Shown piece by piece: positions 1 to 7,920 of a stretch of DNA of 64,000 bases. A program made the translations under genes and the position numbers. The notes under the pieces were generated by a model that had not been told where the DNA came from, searched no databases, and was given only the letters and a program-made list of their open reading frames with translations. The stretch is from Planctomycetaceae bacterium (GTDB lineage: Bacteria; Planctomycetota; Planctomycetia; Pirellulales; Lacipirellulaceae). Position 1 is the stretch's first letter; each line of letters starts with the position of its first letter. Location: assembly GCA_002702655.1 (NCBI GenBank), contig PABB01000007.1:1-64000 (forward strand). Reading direction: 5' to 3'.

Positions 1-759
1 CGCCCCGCCGGCGACAGTCCCTTGCGCCTCGGGGAGCGGCAATTGCCCCTCGGCTCGTAGGTCGCGTCGCAAGCGGTCGCGAATGGCCTGATTGTCGAGT
101 ACCACGGGCGAAAGCTGTCCGTAGCGATCCATGATGGCCGGCTCGCTGAGCACCAGCACGACGACGAGGGCGAGCTTGCCGTAGGCCGACAGATTGCCCG
201 AGGCGCTAGTGCCCCACAGCTTCAGTGCCGTGCCGAAGGACTTCTTGAATCGCCACCGTCCGCGCGACCACTCGACCGCGTAAATCTCGTCGAGCATCAA
301 GTGACTCAACACGCCGATGAACACGCCGCCCGCTTTGAAATAGCGCAGCTGCAAGTTCGACGAGCCTGAAAGCAGAAACGCCGCGCCGGTAAAAATCAGC
401 AATGCCGGGATGCTATGAAACATGCCGCGATGCACGGTGTATCGCGCAAGCAGTCGCGTCAGCCCGAATCTGACGAACAAATACATCGCGCCGCCGGCCA
501 ACACGAGTTGCTCGTAGTTGAGCCCCAGCTCCGCGAATCGCTCGAACATCAGCAGCGGCGCCACCGCGGCGAAGAATCCCATCGTCTCGCGCAGCGGCAC
601 GCCGGTGTCGCTGTCGATGTCAGGCAACATGCCGCCGATGCCGCACATGCCCCCGGCAATCAGCGCGCTCTCAACTGGCAAACCGCGGTAGGCGCCCAAG
701 CCGGCGTAGCCAACCCCCAACAGCGTGCTGGTGGTGATGTGGGTCTTGAAATTCGCCAT
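1..759 (-). CDS. YdjM/DUF457-like membrane protein (metal-dependent hydrolase family), C-terminus cut by window edge
   Basis: I translated this frame directly; it is open for 253 codons from an ATG at 759 to the first base of the window, so the C-terminus is missing. The N-terminus begins MANFKTHITTSTLLGVGYAG. The family hallmarks are visible: a PDIDSD motif near residue 48, an HRGMFHSIP motif near residue 111 and an SHLMLDEIYAVEW motif near residue 152. They alternate with hydrophobic segments (around residues 65-75, 85-100 and 115-135). These His/Asp motifs inside membrane segments are characteristic of the YdjM family, named membrane-bound metal-dependent hydrolases, although the reaction is not established. 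It is divergent from the cvpA-like gene across a 385-bp spacer that contains two hairpins. Confidence 0.85.
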   Translation of the reverse strand, partial: MANFKTHITTSTLLGVGYAGLGAYRGLPVESALIAGGMCGIGGMLPDIDSDTGVPLRETMGFFAAVAPLLMFERFAELGLNYEQLVLAGGAMYLFVRFGLTRLLARYTVHRGMFHSIPALLIFTGAAFLLSGSSNLQLRYFKAGGVFIGVLSHLMLDEIYAVEWSRGRWRFKKSFGTALKLWGTSASGNLSAYGKLALVVVLVLSEPAIMDRYGQLSPVVLDNQAIRDRLRRDLRAEGQLPLPEAQGTVAGGA

Positions 760-932
760 GGCATCGCCCTGCCCGATTTTGTTGTGCTTCCGTGCCAGCC
801 TGGCGCGCGTCATGAGTGAGCCCGCGCGGGCGGCGAACTGTCCCAGAAACCTCGCGACAGGCCAAGTAGGATTGCCGACCGCACGCTGGCGCCGCCTGCG
901 CTGCCAGCAACGACAGCAGCCCCTCAGCGTGC

Positions 933-1010
933 CACGGCTCTGTGAGCCGTGCGAACGACGCAATACTCCGCCATCAATCCTGCGTTCACGGCTCACAGAG
1001 CCGTGAACGC
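933..1010. repeat. Pair of related hairpins in the 385-bp divergent spacer 760-1144
   Basis: The spacer between the YdjM-like gene and the cvpA-like gene holds two versions of one palindrome. The first, 933-951, is CACGGCTC-TGT-GAGCCGTG, a perfect 8-bp stem with a 3-nt loop. The second, 982-1010, is a perfect 13-bp stem (982-994 with 998-1010) around an ACA loop, sharing the core ACGGCTC/GAGCCGT. The loops TGT and ACA are reverse complements, so the second core is the first in opposite orientation. Neither is followed by a T-tract, so this looks like a mobile intergenic palindrome rather than a terminator. I see no gene in the rest of the spacer. Confidence 0.85.
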
Positions 1011-1144
1011 GCGAATGACCTTCGCTGCGCCGAGCTAGCGTCGCCAGCACAACTGCTCTTCGCCGCTCATTGCCGCCCCGATATACTTCCTCGCCGCAAC
1101 GCCCACGGGCCTTCGACCTCCCGCCTCTGACCTCGCTGAGTTCC

Positions 1145-1846
1145 ATGCAGACCTACGACATGATCATGCTGGCGGTTCTCGCCGGGGCGACGATTTTTGG
1201 GTTCTGGAAGGGACTCGCCTGGCAGGTCGCGTCGCTGGCTTCGCTGGTGGTCAGTTTCTTCGTCGCGCGGCGATTTGCCGACGAACTGGCCCCCAAGATC
1301 AGCGAACACGCGCCGTGGAACAAGTTCCTGGCGATGCTGATCATCTACGCCGGCACGTCGCTGGCCATTTGGATCGTTTTCCGCATGGTGGCCGGCGCGA
1401 TCGATCGTGTGAAGCTCAAAGAGTTCGACCACCAAATGGGCGCGCTCATCGGCTTTGCCAAGGGCGTGCTGCTGTGCATCGTGATCACGTTCTTTGCCGT
1501 GTCGCTGCTGGAAGGGCAACGCGACGCGATCATCGGCTCCAAGAGCGGGCAGTACATCGTGGCGTTTCTCGACAAGGCCGACGCCGTCGCGCCGCCGGAA
1601 ATCCACAAGGTGATCGACCCGTACATCAAGAAAGTCGAGGAGCGGCTCGACCCGAATTATCAGCCCAATCCGACCCAGGACTACCAGGATCTGCAGGGCT
1701 TGTGGCAGCAACAGGCGGCATTCGAAACAAGCGATTCCAGCACGCCCGCTTGGCCGAGCGACCAACCGCCAGCCAGCAATCAGCAACCCGCTTGGCCAAG
1801 CAACCCCGCGACGCCTGCGTGGCCCGCGTCGACGCAATCGCAGTAG
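1145..1846 (+). CDS. CvpA-family membrane protein
   Basis: 233 residues. The first ~150 residues form the CvpA (colicin V production) membrane domain. The start YDMIMLAVLAGATIFGFWKG and the following LASLVVSFFVARRFA segment are typical of the family, and further hydrophobic segments lie near residues 57-75 and 98-118. The tail after residue ~165 is low-complexity, with PAWPS repeated three times (TPAWPSDQ, QPAWPSNP, TPAWPAST). I chose the ATG at 1145 because the upstream in-frame extension (to 1070) is Pro/Arg-rich and lacks family similarity. CvpA proteins act in the inner membrane and are linked to envelope homeostasis, but their exact role is unclear. Confidence 0.85.
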   Translation: MQTYDMIMLAVLAGATIFGFWKGLAWQVASLASLVVSFFVARRFADELAPKISEHAPWNKFLAMLIIYAGTSLAIWIVFRMVAGAIDRVKLKEFDHQMGALIGFAKGVLLCIVITFFAVSLLEGQRDAIIGSKSGQYIVAFLDKADAVAPPEIHKVIDPYIKKVEERLDPNYQPNPTQDYQDLQGLWQQQAAFETSDSSTPAWPSDQPPASNQQPAWPSNPATPAWPASTQSQ

Positions 1847-2054
1847 CGGCCGGCGCGGCTTCGCACCCGCGGTGCAGGGCGGTGATCGCCAACGCGAACC
1901 GGCGCACAATCGCGCTTCAAATGTCGACGCCTCGGGCGCTCCGACCGAATTGTCCGCCAACCGGTGCAGGGGCCCGTTTCCCGCGGGAAAACAGCTCCAA
2001 ACCGAACATAACAACGATTATCGGACGTTGGAGGCGGGCGAGAAATACGCCCGC

Positions 2055-2085
2055 AAAGCCGCGACCGGCGGTCGCGGAATGCGGC
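2055..2085 (-). repeat. 31-bp palindromic element, copy 1
   Basis: Exact reverse complement of the element at 3788-3818. The core is CCGCGACC-GGC-GGTCGCGG, a perfect 8-bp stem with a 3-nt loop, flanked by GCCGCATT on one side and CTTT on the other. It lies 30 bp before the ATG of the next gene. In the same spacer (1847-2114), a separate 7-bp hairpin (GCGGGCG/CGCCCGC) adjoins it, and a perfect palindrome TTTCCCGCGGGAAA lies near 1978. Confidence 0.9.
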
Positions 2086-2114
2086 CCGCATCCACATCTC
2101 TGCAGGACCCTTCC

Positions 2115-2897
2115 ATGGTCCATCCCGGTCTGCGATTCAGCCTGTTCACCTCTCTCGCCGTCGCCGCGGGTTTCCTCGGCGGCTACCGCTGGGGCGATCG
2201 TGTTGGCGATCGGCACGAACGATTGGGAACTTGCTACGCCAAGTCATATGACGTCTCCGACTTGGTTGGCGGGACGACGAGTCGCGGAGCCGCTGCTGCT
2301 TCTGCGAATTTCGACGAATTGATCGATCTTGTCGTGCGAGAGGTTGAACCCGATTCGTGGATGGAGAACGGGGGACCGTCTGGAGAGATCGAGGCCCTGG
2401 CGCCCCAAGGTCGGTTGTCCGTCAGCAATACGGGCTACGTCCACGATCAGATCGAGGCCTTGCTGACGCGATGGCGCTCCGAAGCGGCCAACGGATCGGC
2501 CGTTGACGCCACTCGCGCCATGCAACATCTGGCGGCCACGCGCGATATCCGATCCAGAATTGCGATTCGCCGCGCAAGGTTGGCAAGCTGGTACTACGAC
2601 CCGACCGCGACGGATTGTTTTACGGACATCGTTGACGCGGTCTCGAAGCTTTGGGGGCCGCCGACACTCTGTGCTGCGGTCGGCGAACTCGAGTTTCCCC
2701 AGTGGTCCACGGGAAAGCACCTGGCCGCATGGCATCGCAATGGCGGCTTGGCGTTCATCGAGGAACACGACTTTTTCCGCCGGTCGCTCGCCGGCGAGAA
2801 GGCAACTCTGCGGGGCCTGTTCGTTGGGTGGCACACCGACAACAAAGCCTATGCCAAGCCGGCGCCACGCTGGTGCCAATTTGCTCCTGAGCCGTGA
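2115..2897 (+). CDS. Putative exported/anchored protein with a short secretin-like domain
   Basis: 260 residues; no confident functional assignment. The N-terminus has one hydrophobic segment (FSLFTSLAVAAGFLGGY, about residues 8-24) that could be a signal peptide or anchor. Residues ~42-120 contain the string YDVSDLV...LIDLVVREVEPDSWMENGG...GRLSVSNTGYVHDQIEALL. This layout resembles a short region that recurs in planctomycete proteins annotated as type II/III secretion-like (V.DLV, PDSW..NGG, L.V..T..VH.QI..LL). The C-terminal ~130 residues are unlike anything I recognise. I chose the ATG at 2115; the longer open frame from 1872 runs back through the palindromic repeat and has no coding character. 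Confidence 0.6.
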   Translation: MVHPGLRFSLFTSLAVAAGFLGGYRWGDRVGDRHERLGTCYAKSYDVSDLVGGTTSRGAAAASANFDELIDLVVREVEPDSWMENGGPSGEIEALAPQGRLSVSNTGYVHDQIEALLTRWRSEAANGSAVDATRAMQHLAATRDIRSRIAIRRARLASWYYDPTATDCFTDIVDAVSKLWGPPTLCAAVGELEFPQWSTGKHLAAWHRNGGLAFIEEHDFFRRSLAGEKATLRGLFVGWHTDNKAYAKPAPRWCQFAPEP

Positions 2898-2988
2898 TTG
2901 CCTGTCCAGATTTTGCTTAGGCGTGCATGCGGCCGCGAGACCGCCAGCCTGGAAAATCCGCCACGCCGCCCGGTGCGTGGGACGCCAC

Positions 2989-3747
2989 TCAATCCGTCGT
3001 TCGGGTTCCCTCCCTTGAATGGGACCGGAGCCGGAACGGCAGCCGCATTCCGCGACCGGCGTTCGCGGCTTTCTTTGCTGCTGCAGGTGTTGAGGCGGGC
3101 TCGTTAATCACCACAGACTGAAATGCCGGTGATCGATCAGCACCGTCCGGACGCGAAACTGCCCCGGGGATGTCACGCGCAAAAAGCACAACGGTCACAC
3201 TCTGGTACTGAAAGACAAACGAATCGACCGAATGGATTGCCGTTCGCCTCTGCAGGGGCAATTGAATCGCCTTCCCAAGGCGCCTCATCAATGGCTGGGC
3301 ACGCTGCAGCCAGTCTTGCTGTCCGACGTTTGGCCATTTCGGCGGCAAATGGCAGGTTGCGTCGAGAATCTCCAACCCGTCGAGTGAGCCCTCGTCATCG
3401 ACCGCGGCGAGGAAGCCCGCTTCGGCGGCCGCGTCCTGCTTAATGGCATCCGGCAGATTCATGCGGCGGGCAAACTGAATGAAAGCCGCATCTGGAGGCG
3501 GCGAGCGCAGAGCTTCTTCCAGGTGACTCACAAACTCGCGATGCTGCCGTGCGACCGCGGACCGCCACCGCGCGTAGTCTGCGAGATAGCCCAGCCCCAC
3601 GGCGACGATCGTGACGACCGCGAGCAATGTGCTTGTTCGGAAGCGCCACCAAGATCGCTTGGGGTCGGTCCAGTTGCCGGCGTGTCGAGGCCGTCTTCGA
3701 CCAGAGCAACCTGCGATCCCAGTTGGCGGCGCTTGCGGCCGATCCAA
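2989..3747 (-). CDS. Hypothetical membrane-anchored protein whose C-terminus reads through a repeat
   Basis: 252 residues if it starts at the TTG at 3747; the start is uncertain because the first ~30 residues look non-coding. The segment WWRFRTSTLLAVVTIVAVGLGYLA (about residues 33-57) is the basic-plus-transmembrane start commonly seen in planctomycete anchored proteins of unknown function. The rest looks soluble and I do not recognise it. The palindromic element at 3042-3072 lies inside the frame and encodes KAANAGRGMRL near the C-terminus. The original stop has therefore probably been displaced, or the last ~30 residues are added by the insertion. It lies downstream of accA on the same strand. 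Confidence 0.55.
   Translation of the reverse strand: MDRPQAPPTGIAGCSGRRRPRHAGNWTDPKRSWWRFRTSTLLAVVTIVAVGLGYLADYARWRSAVARQHREFVSHLEEALRSPPPDAAFIQFARRMNLPDAIKQDAAAEAGFLAAVDDEGSLDGLEILDATCHLPPKWPNVGQQDWLQRAQPLMRRLGKAIQLPLQRRTAIHSVDSFVFQYQSVTVVLFARDIPGAVSRPDGADRSPAFQSVVINEPASTPAAAKKAANAGRGMRLPFRLRSHSREGTRTTD
3042..3072 (+). repeat. 31-bp palindromic element, copy 2
   Basis: Matches the copy at 3788-3818 at 30 of 31 positions; the only difference is GTTCGCGG for GGTCGCGG in the right stem, which breaks one base pair. It lies within the 3' end of the reverse-strand open frame 2989-3747. Confidence 0.88.
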
Positions 3748-3787
3748 CGTCGGCCTGGCGAGTGACCGAATACGGTTGGTTGCAGCA

Positions 3788-3818
3788 GCCGCATTCCGCG
3801 ACCGGCGGTCGCGGCTTT
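3788..3818 (+). repeat. 31-bp palindromic element, copy 3, overlapping the accA stop codon
   Basis: Same element as copy 1 in inverted orientation. Its terminal CTTT supplies the last bases of the accA stop codon (TAA on the reverse strand, 3817-3819). It is therefore placed exactly at the 3' boundary of accA. Confidence 0.9.
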
Positions 3819-4788
3819 ATGGTTGGGCGGCTTCCAGGAACGGGCCGATCTTGCGGAACTTCTCGTAGCGGCCGGCCAACAGTTCGTCCGGCGACAGTTG
3901 CGACAACTCCCGCAGCGTTTTGACCAGGTACATTTTCAGCCGCGTGGCCATCTGGTGATGGTCGCGATGGGCGCCGCCAAGCGGCTCCTCGACCACGTCG
4001 TCAATGACGCCGAGCCGTTCCAGATGCCGGGCGGTAATCTTCAGTGCCTTGGCGGCCTGGGGGGCGTAGTCGTGGCTCTTCCACAGGATGCCGGCGCAGC
4101 CCTCGGGGCTGATCACCGAGTAGTAGGCGTTCTCCAGCACGGCCACGCGGTCGCCGACGCCGATGCCCAGCGCTCCGCCGGAGCCGCCTTCGCCAATCAC
4201 CACGCAAATGATCGGGGTGCCTAGCCGCGACATCTCCAGCATGCTCTCGGCGATGACCTGGGCCTGCCCGCGTTCCTCGGCGCCGATGCCGGGGTAGGCG
4301 CCCGGCGTATCGATCAAGGTGATGATCGGCAGGCCGTACTTGGCCGCCAGCCGCATCTTCTCCATCGCTTTGCGGTAGCCTTCGGGGTGAGCACAGCCGA
4401 AGTAGCACTCGTTACGTTCCTTGAGCGTCTTGCCTTTGTGGTGCCCCACGAGCATCACCTTGAACTCGTCGAGCTTGGCAAAGCCGGTGCGGAGTGCGCG
4501 GTCGTCGCCGAAGAATTTGTCGCCGTGCAGCTCGACAAACTCGTCGAAGACCAAGTCGACGTAATCCGTGAACATCGGCCGGTCGGGATGCCGGGCGACG
4601 CGGACCGTTTCCCATTCGTCCAGGTCTTTGTAGATCGACCGCAAGGACTCGGTCAGCTGTTTGCGCAGCGCTCGAATCTGCTCGTGGGTTTCCGCCGTTT
4701 TCGGCTCGACGCCTTCGAGGTCGCGAATTTGGTCTTCCAGCTCGTAGATCGGCTGTTCGAACGGCAGTTGAAAGGTGGCTGAAGCCAT
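3817..4788 (-). CDS. accA: Acetyl-CoA carboxylase carboxyltransferase subunit alpha
   Basis: 323 residues, the usual length for AccA. With AccD it transfers the carboxyl group from carboxybiotin to acetyl-CoA to form malonyl-CoA, the first committed step of fatty acid synthesis. The AccA-type N-terminal helix is present (YELEDQIRDLEG), as is the crotonase-like core with LIDTPGAYPGIGAEERGQ (residues ~170-187) and VIGEGGSGGALGIGVGDRV (~207-225) that shape the acyl-CoA site and oxyanion hole. The start MASATFQLPFEQPIYELE fits family alignments. accD is not in the window, which is common because the subunits are often unlinked. The stop codon lies in a palindromic repeat. Confidence 0.97.
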   Translation of the reverse strand: MASATFQLPFEQPIYELEDQIRDLEGVEPKTAETHEQIRALRKQLTESLRSIYKDLDEWETVRVARHPDRPMFTDYVDLVFDEFVELHGDKFFGDDRALRTGFAKLDEFKVMLVGHHKGKTLKERNECYFGCAHPEGYRKAMEKMRLAAKYGLPIITLIDTPGAYPGIGAEERGQAQVIAESMLEMSRLGTPIICVVIGEGGSGGALGIGVGDRVAVLENAYYSVISPEGCAGILWKSHDYAPQAAKALKITARHLERLGVIDDVVEEPLGGAHRDHHQMATRLKMYLVKTLRELSQLSPDELLAGRYEKFRKIGPFLEAAQP

Positions 4789-4868
4789 AGCGACTTGACC
4801 TGATTAGCTGCGCGGCTGAGCGCGCGTTTAGGGAACGGGATATTGTTCGGCTGGGACCAATGCCGAAA

Positions 4869-5762
4869 TCATAAGGAATCCGACTCCGCAGACGCCTTCT
4901 CATCGTCCTCAGCGGGTTTCTCTGGCTTGATATGAAAACACCGCCCGGCTTTGAGCGCCTGGCGGAATTCGCGCAGGTTGTCGGGGCGATCCTTCGGGTC
5001 TTTGGCCAACATGCTGTGGACCAGATCGGCAAACGCCGGCTGCACGTTCTTCTGTAGCATGCCTAGCGGCGCAGGCTTCGCGCGCAAATGCTTATTGAGC
5101 AACTCGTTCATGCTGGTGCCAGTGAACGGAAGTTTGCCTGTCATCAGTTCGTACACCATGCAGCCGAAGCTGTACACGTCGGCCCGTTCGTCGACAGACT
5201 TGCCGCGAATTTGCTCGGGCGGCATGTAGCTGTACGTGCCCTGTACGGTCGACTTGCCGCTGAGTAGCTTGCCGAGCCCCTTCTTGATGCGCATCGACAG
5301 GTTGAAGTCGATGAGCCGCACATGGTTCTCGTCGTTGACCAAATAGTTGTCCGGTTTGATATCGCGGTGGACCCAGCCCTTTTGGTGCATGTGGTCCAGC
5401 GCCGCGGCTGCCTCGTCCAGAATGGTCTCCAGTCGCCAATGCAACTGTTCGATGCCGCCCTGAATCTGTTGCTTCAAGTTCGGCGTCTTGAACAGCTCCA
5501 TGACCAAGTACGTGCCGTCTTTCCCGGTGCCGAAGTCAACAGTGTTGATGATCGACGGATGGTCGAGAGTCTTACCAACGGAATATTCGTGCTTTAGTTC
5601 GGCGGCCGCGGCGCGGGTGTGGTCCCGCCCCGGGGGTAGCCACTTCATGGCATAGGCGTTTTTTTCCGCGACCGGGCGCACGGCCCAGATCTCAAACAGC
5701 GCCCCAGCGCGGATGAGATGAAACATGCGGTACGGGCCGACAAATTCGCGACCGGCGGACAT
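4869..5762 (-). CDS. Ser/Thr protein kinase with altered DFG motif (DFN)
   Basis: 297 residues, nearly all kinase domain. The VAIK-type lysine is K40 (AYAMKWL), the catalytic loop is HRDIKPDN (H132-N139), and the APE-like motif is MPPEQ. Two features are unusual. The Gly-rich loop (LIRAGALFEIWAV) lacks the normal GxGxxG spacing. The magnesium-binding DFG motif reads DFN (D152-F153-N154, in LIDFNLS). The metal-binding Asp is kept, so activity is plausible but atypical. The C-terminal ~25 residues are acidic (EKPAEDDEKASAESDSL). There is no transmembrane segment, so it is probably cytoplasmic. It lies on the same strand as truA and accA. Confidence 0.9.
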   Translation of the reverse strand: MSAGREFVGPYRMFHLIRAGALFEIWAVRPVAEKNAYAMKWLPPGRDHTRAAAAELKHEYSVGKTLDHPSIINTVDFGTGKDGTYLVMELFKTPNLKQQIQGGIEQLHWRLETILDEAAAALDHMHQKGWVHRDIKPDNYLVNDENHVRLIDFNLSMRIKKGLGKLLSGKSTVQGTYSYMPPEQIRGKSVDERADVYSFGCMVYELMTGKLPFTGTSMNELLNKHLRAKPAPLGMLQKNVQPAFADLVHSMLAKDPKDRPDNLREFRQALKAGRCFHIKPEKPAEDDEKASAESDSL

Positions 5763-5960
5763 GGCAGACGGGAGTTGCGTGGCTTCGGCGGGTGCGGCGA
5801 TGAAATCAGAAACACCAGTTTAGTCGTGTTTGACGGCGCGGGCTACAGCGGCCTGGACGCCGAGAATCGGCCGATGTGAGTCGATTCTGTCCCTGATGGG
5901 ATGGGCGCACCGACTCTCTGCGGCGTAATCGACGCCCATGGGCGCCCTTGTCTATCGGCG

Positions 5961-6785
5961 TCAGTAGTCCACGCTCACGAGCATGAGGCCGTGGGCCGGC
6001 GCCGTCTGACCGGCGGCGCCACGGTCGCGGGCGGCAATCGCCTCGGCGACCCATTCGGGGGGACGTCGGCCGCGGCCGACGTCGGCCAGCGTTCCGGCAA
6101 TCGTGCGGACCATGTGGTACAAAAAGCCGTCGCCCACAACGTCGATGGTGATCAGGTCGGCAGACTCGCTCAGCGGCGAGCCGGGCGCAATTGCCACGGC
6201 GCCCCCCTGCCCTGCCCCGACGACTGGCGACGCCATACCTTCACCGCCCGCGCAGACCGTCGCCTCGAAGATCGTCCGGACCGTATTCTCGCGGGGACTG
6301 CCCACCGATTGAAGGCTGGCGAAATCGTGCGTGCCGACCATCAGGTCCGCGCCGCGCTGCATTGCCGCAACGTCCAACGGCGCGGGCACGTGCCAGGCAA
6401 ACCCGCGGCAGAACAAGGGGCGACTGCGGCCCGTGTAGATCGAGTATCGATAACGCTTGTGGTGGGCGTCGTGCGTGGCGTGGAAGCCAGCGGGGGCGTG
6501 CTCCGCTGCAACAACCAACATGTCAGCTGGAAGATGCGAATTCAGCGCGTCGGCCAGTCGTTCGACCGGCACGGTCGTTTCCGAGTCGACGCTCGCCACC
6601 TGGCCGGCAGCGTGCACGCCCGAGTCGGTCCGTCCCGCCGCGTTAAAGGTGACCTCCTCGCTCGTGATGGCCAGCCAAGCGCGTTCCAACTCCCCCTGCA
6701 CGGTCCGCCGTTGCGGCTGCCGCTGCCAGCCGCAGTACTCGGCGCCGTCGTAGGCCACGGTCAGCTTCAGCGTCTTCGCGGACAT
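5961..6785 (-). CDS. truA: tRNA pseudouridine(38-40) synthase TruA
   Basis: 274 residues, typical of TruA, which isomerises U38-U40 in the tRNA anticodon stem. The N-terminal motif AYDGAEYCGWQRQ and the catalytic loop AAGRTDSGVHA (catalytic Asp about D54) are intact. The late motifs DFASLQS, GDGFLYHMVRTIAGTL and the C-terminal APAHGLMLVSVDY match the family. The start MSAKTLKLTVAYDG fits. It sits downstream of asd in the same direction, separated by a 118-bp spacer filled by inverted repeat arms. Confidence 0.97.
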   Translation of the reverse strand: MSAKTLKLTVAYDGAEYCGWQRQPQRRTVQGELERAWLAITSEEVTFNAAGRTDSGVHAAGQVASVDSETTVPVERLADALNSHLPADMLVVAAEHAPAGFHATHDAHHKRYRYSIYTGRSRPLFCRGFAWHVPAPLDVAAMQRGADLMVGTHDFASLQSVGSPRENTVRTIFEATVCAGGEGMASPVVGAGQGGAVAIAPGSPLSESADLITIDVVGDGFLYHMVRTIAGTLADVGRGRRPPEWVAEAIAARDRGAAGQTAPAHGLMLVSVDY

Positions 6786-6797
6786 GGTAGGAGATGG

Positions 6798-6907
6798 TAG
6801 ATGTGAGATGTGCGATTGTTGATGTCAGAGAGATTGCCCCGACAGTCGCCAACATGCGTGGCGTCCGCGGCACATCAAAAACCTCACATCCGACATCTCA
6901 CATTCAG
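6798..6907. repeat. Inverted arms of short-word repeats (ATGTGAG type) between asd and truA
   Basis: Left arm about 6798-6823 reads GTAGATGTGAGATGTGCG followed by TTGATGTC. The right arm, about 6871-6907, read on the other strand gives GAATGTGAGATGTCGGATGT and then TTTTTGATGTG. Both arms share ATGTGAGATGT exactly and end in a TTGATGT word. The right arm overlaps the asd stop codon. The arms lie about 50 bp apart and fill the whole spacer. Confidence 0.75.
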
Positions 6908-7920
6908 CTCGCTGTCGCCGCTGATTTGACCAGCAGTTCGGCGATCTGCACCGCATTAGTCGCGGCGCCCTTGCGCAAATTGTCGCTGACGCACCAAAAG
7001 GTCAGGCCGTTGTCGCTGGACAGATCCTCGCGGATGCGGCCGATAAACACGGCGTCGTCGCCGTCGCAATCGCTGGGCATGGGATACTGGCCCGAGTCGA
7101 GGTCGTCGATCAGTTTGATCCCGGGGAAGTTGGCGAACAGCTCGCGAGCTTCCGCCACGGTGATCTTCTTCTCGGTCTCGACCAGCATCGTTTCACTGTG
7201 GCAGTTGACCACCGGCACGCGCACACAGGTCGGGCAGACGCGGATCGTGTCATCGGCGAAGATCTTGTGCGTTTCGTGGACCATCTTCATCTCTTCGCTG
7301 GTGTAGCCCTCGTGCTTGGGGCCGCCGATCTGCGGGATGAGATTGAACGCGATCGGATACTTGAACGCTTCGTACTTGTAGTCGGAATTGTCAAGCGCGG
7401 CCCGGCTGCCTTCGGTCAAGTCTTGTTGCCCTTTCACGCCCGCGCCGCTGGTCGCCTGATAAGTGCTGACCACCACGCGGCGGATGCGACCCGCGTCGTG
7501 CAGCGGCTTCATGGCCACGACCATTTGCGTCGTCGAGCAGTTGGGGCTGCTGATCACCCCCTGATGGTCGCGGATCGCCTCGGGATTCACTTCCGGCACG
7601 ACCAGCGGAACGGTTGGGTCCATCCGCCAGTAGCCGCTCTCGTCGACCACCACGCAGCCGGCCGCCTTGGCCCAGGGGACGAACTCGGCGGCCGTGTCGT
7701 CAGGCGTGCTACCGATCGCCAGGTCGATGCCTTGGAACGATTCCGGGGTAAGTTCCTGAACCGTGTGCTCCTGCCCCTTGAACGTGATCGTGCTGCCGGC
7801 GGACCGCTTGGACGCAAGGAACGTGATCTTCTCGTAGGGGAAGTCGCGCTCCTCGAGCATCTGTCGGATCAGGCGGCCCACGGCGCCGGTGGCGCCCACG
7901 ATGGCAATGGAATCGAACAC
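6904..7920 (-). CDS. asd: Aspartate-semialdehyde dehydrogenase
   Basis: 338 residues. It reduces L-aspartyl-4-phosphate to aspartate 4-semialdehyde with NADPH, a branch point for lysine/diaminopimelate, methionine and threonine synthesis. Visible are the Rossmann start MFDSIAIVGATGAVG, the catalytic cysteine C128 in SSPNCSTTQMV, and the conserved STYQATSGAG and TCVRVPV segments. I chose the GTG at 7920 because a clear GGAGG lies 9-10 bases upstream on the coding strand and the resulting N-terminus aligns with the family. The longer frame to 7995 adds an Arg/Pro-rich stretch with no family counterpart. Confidence 0.96.
   Translation of the reverse strand: MFDSIAIVGATGAVGRLIRQMLEERDFPYEKITFLASKRSAGSTITFKGQEHTVQELTPESFQGIDLAIGSTPDDTAAEFVPWAKAAGCVVVDESGYWRMDPTVPLVVPEVNPEAIRDHQGVISSPNCSTTQMVVAMKPLHDAGRIRRVVVSTYQATSGAGVKGQQDLTEGSRAALDNSDYKYEAFKYPIAFNLIPQIGGPKHEGYTSEEMKMVHETHKIFADDTIRVCPTCVRVPVVNCHSETMLVETEKKITVAEARELFANFPGIKLIDDLDSGQYPMPSDCDGDDAVFIGRIREDLSSDNGLTFWCVSDNLRKGAATNAVQIAELLVKSAATAS

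Noticed and set aside
1315-2322. Forward open frame of 335 codons crossing two genes
   Set aside because: Spans the cvpA-like gene and the spacer; Arg-rich and without any family motif.
5735-5765. Possible fourth copy of the CCGCGACC palindrome at the kinase start
   Set aside because: Only a short match (CGCGACCGGCGG) within coding sequence; no palindrome or flanks.
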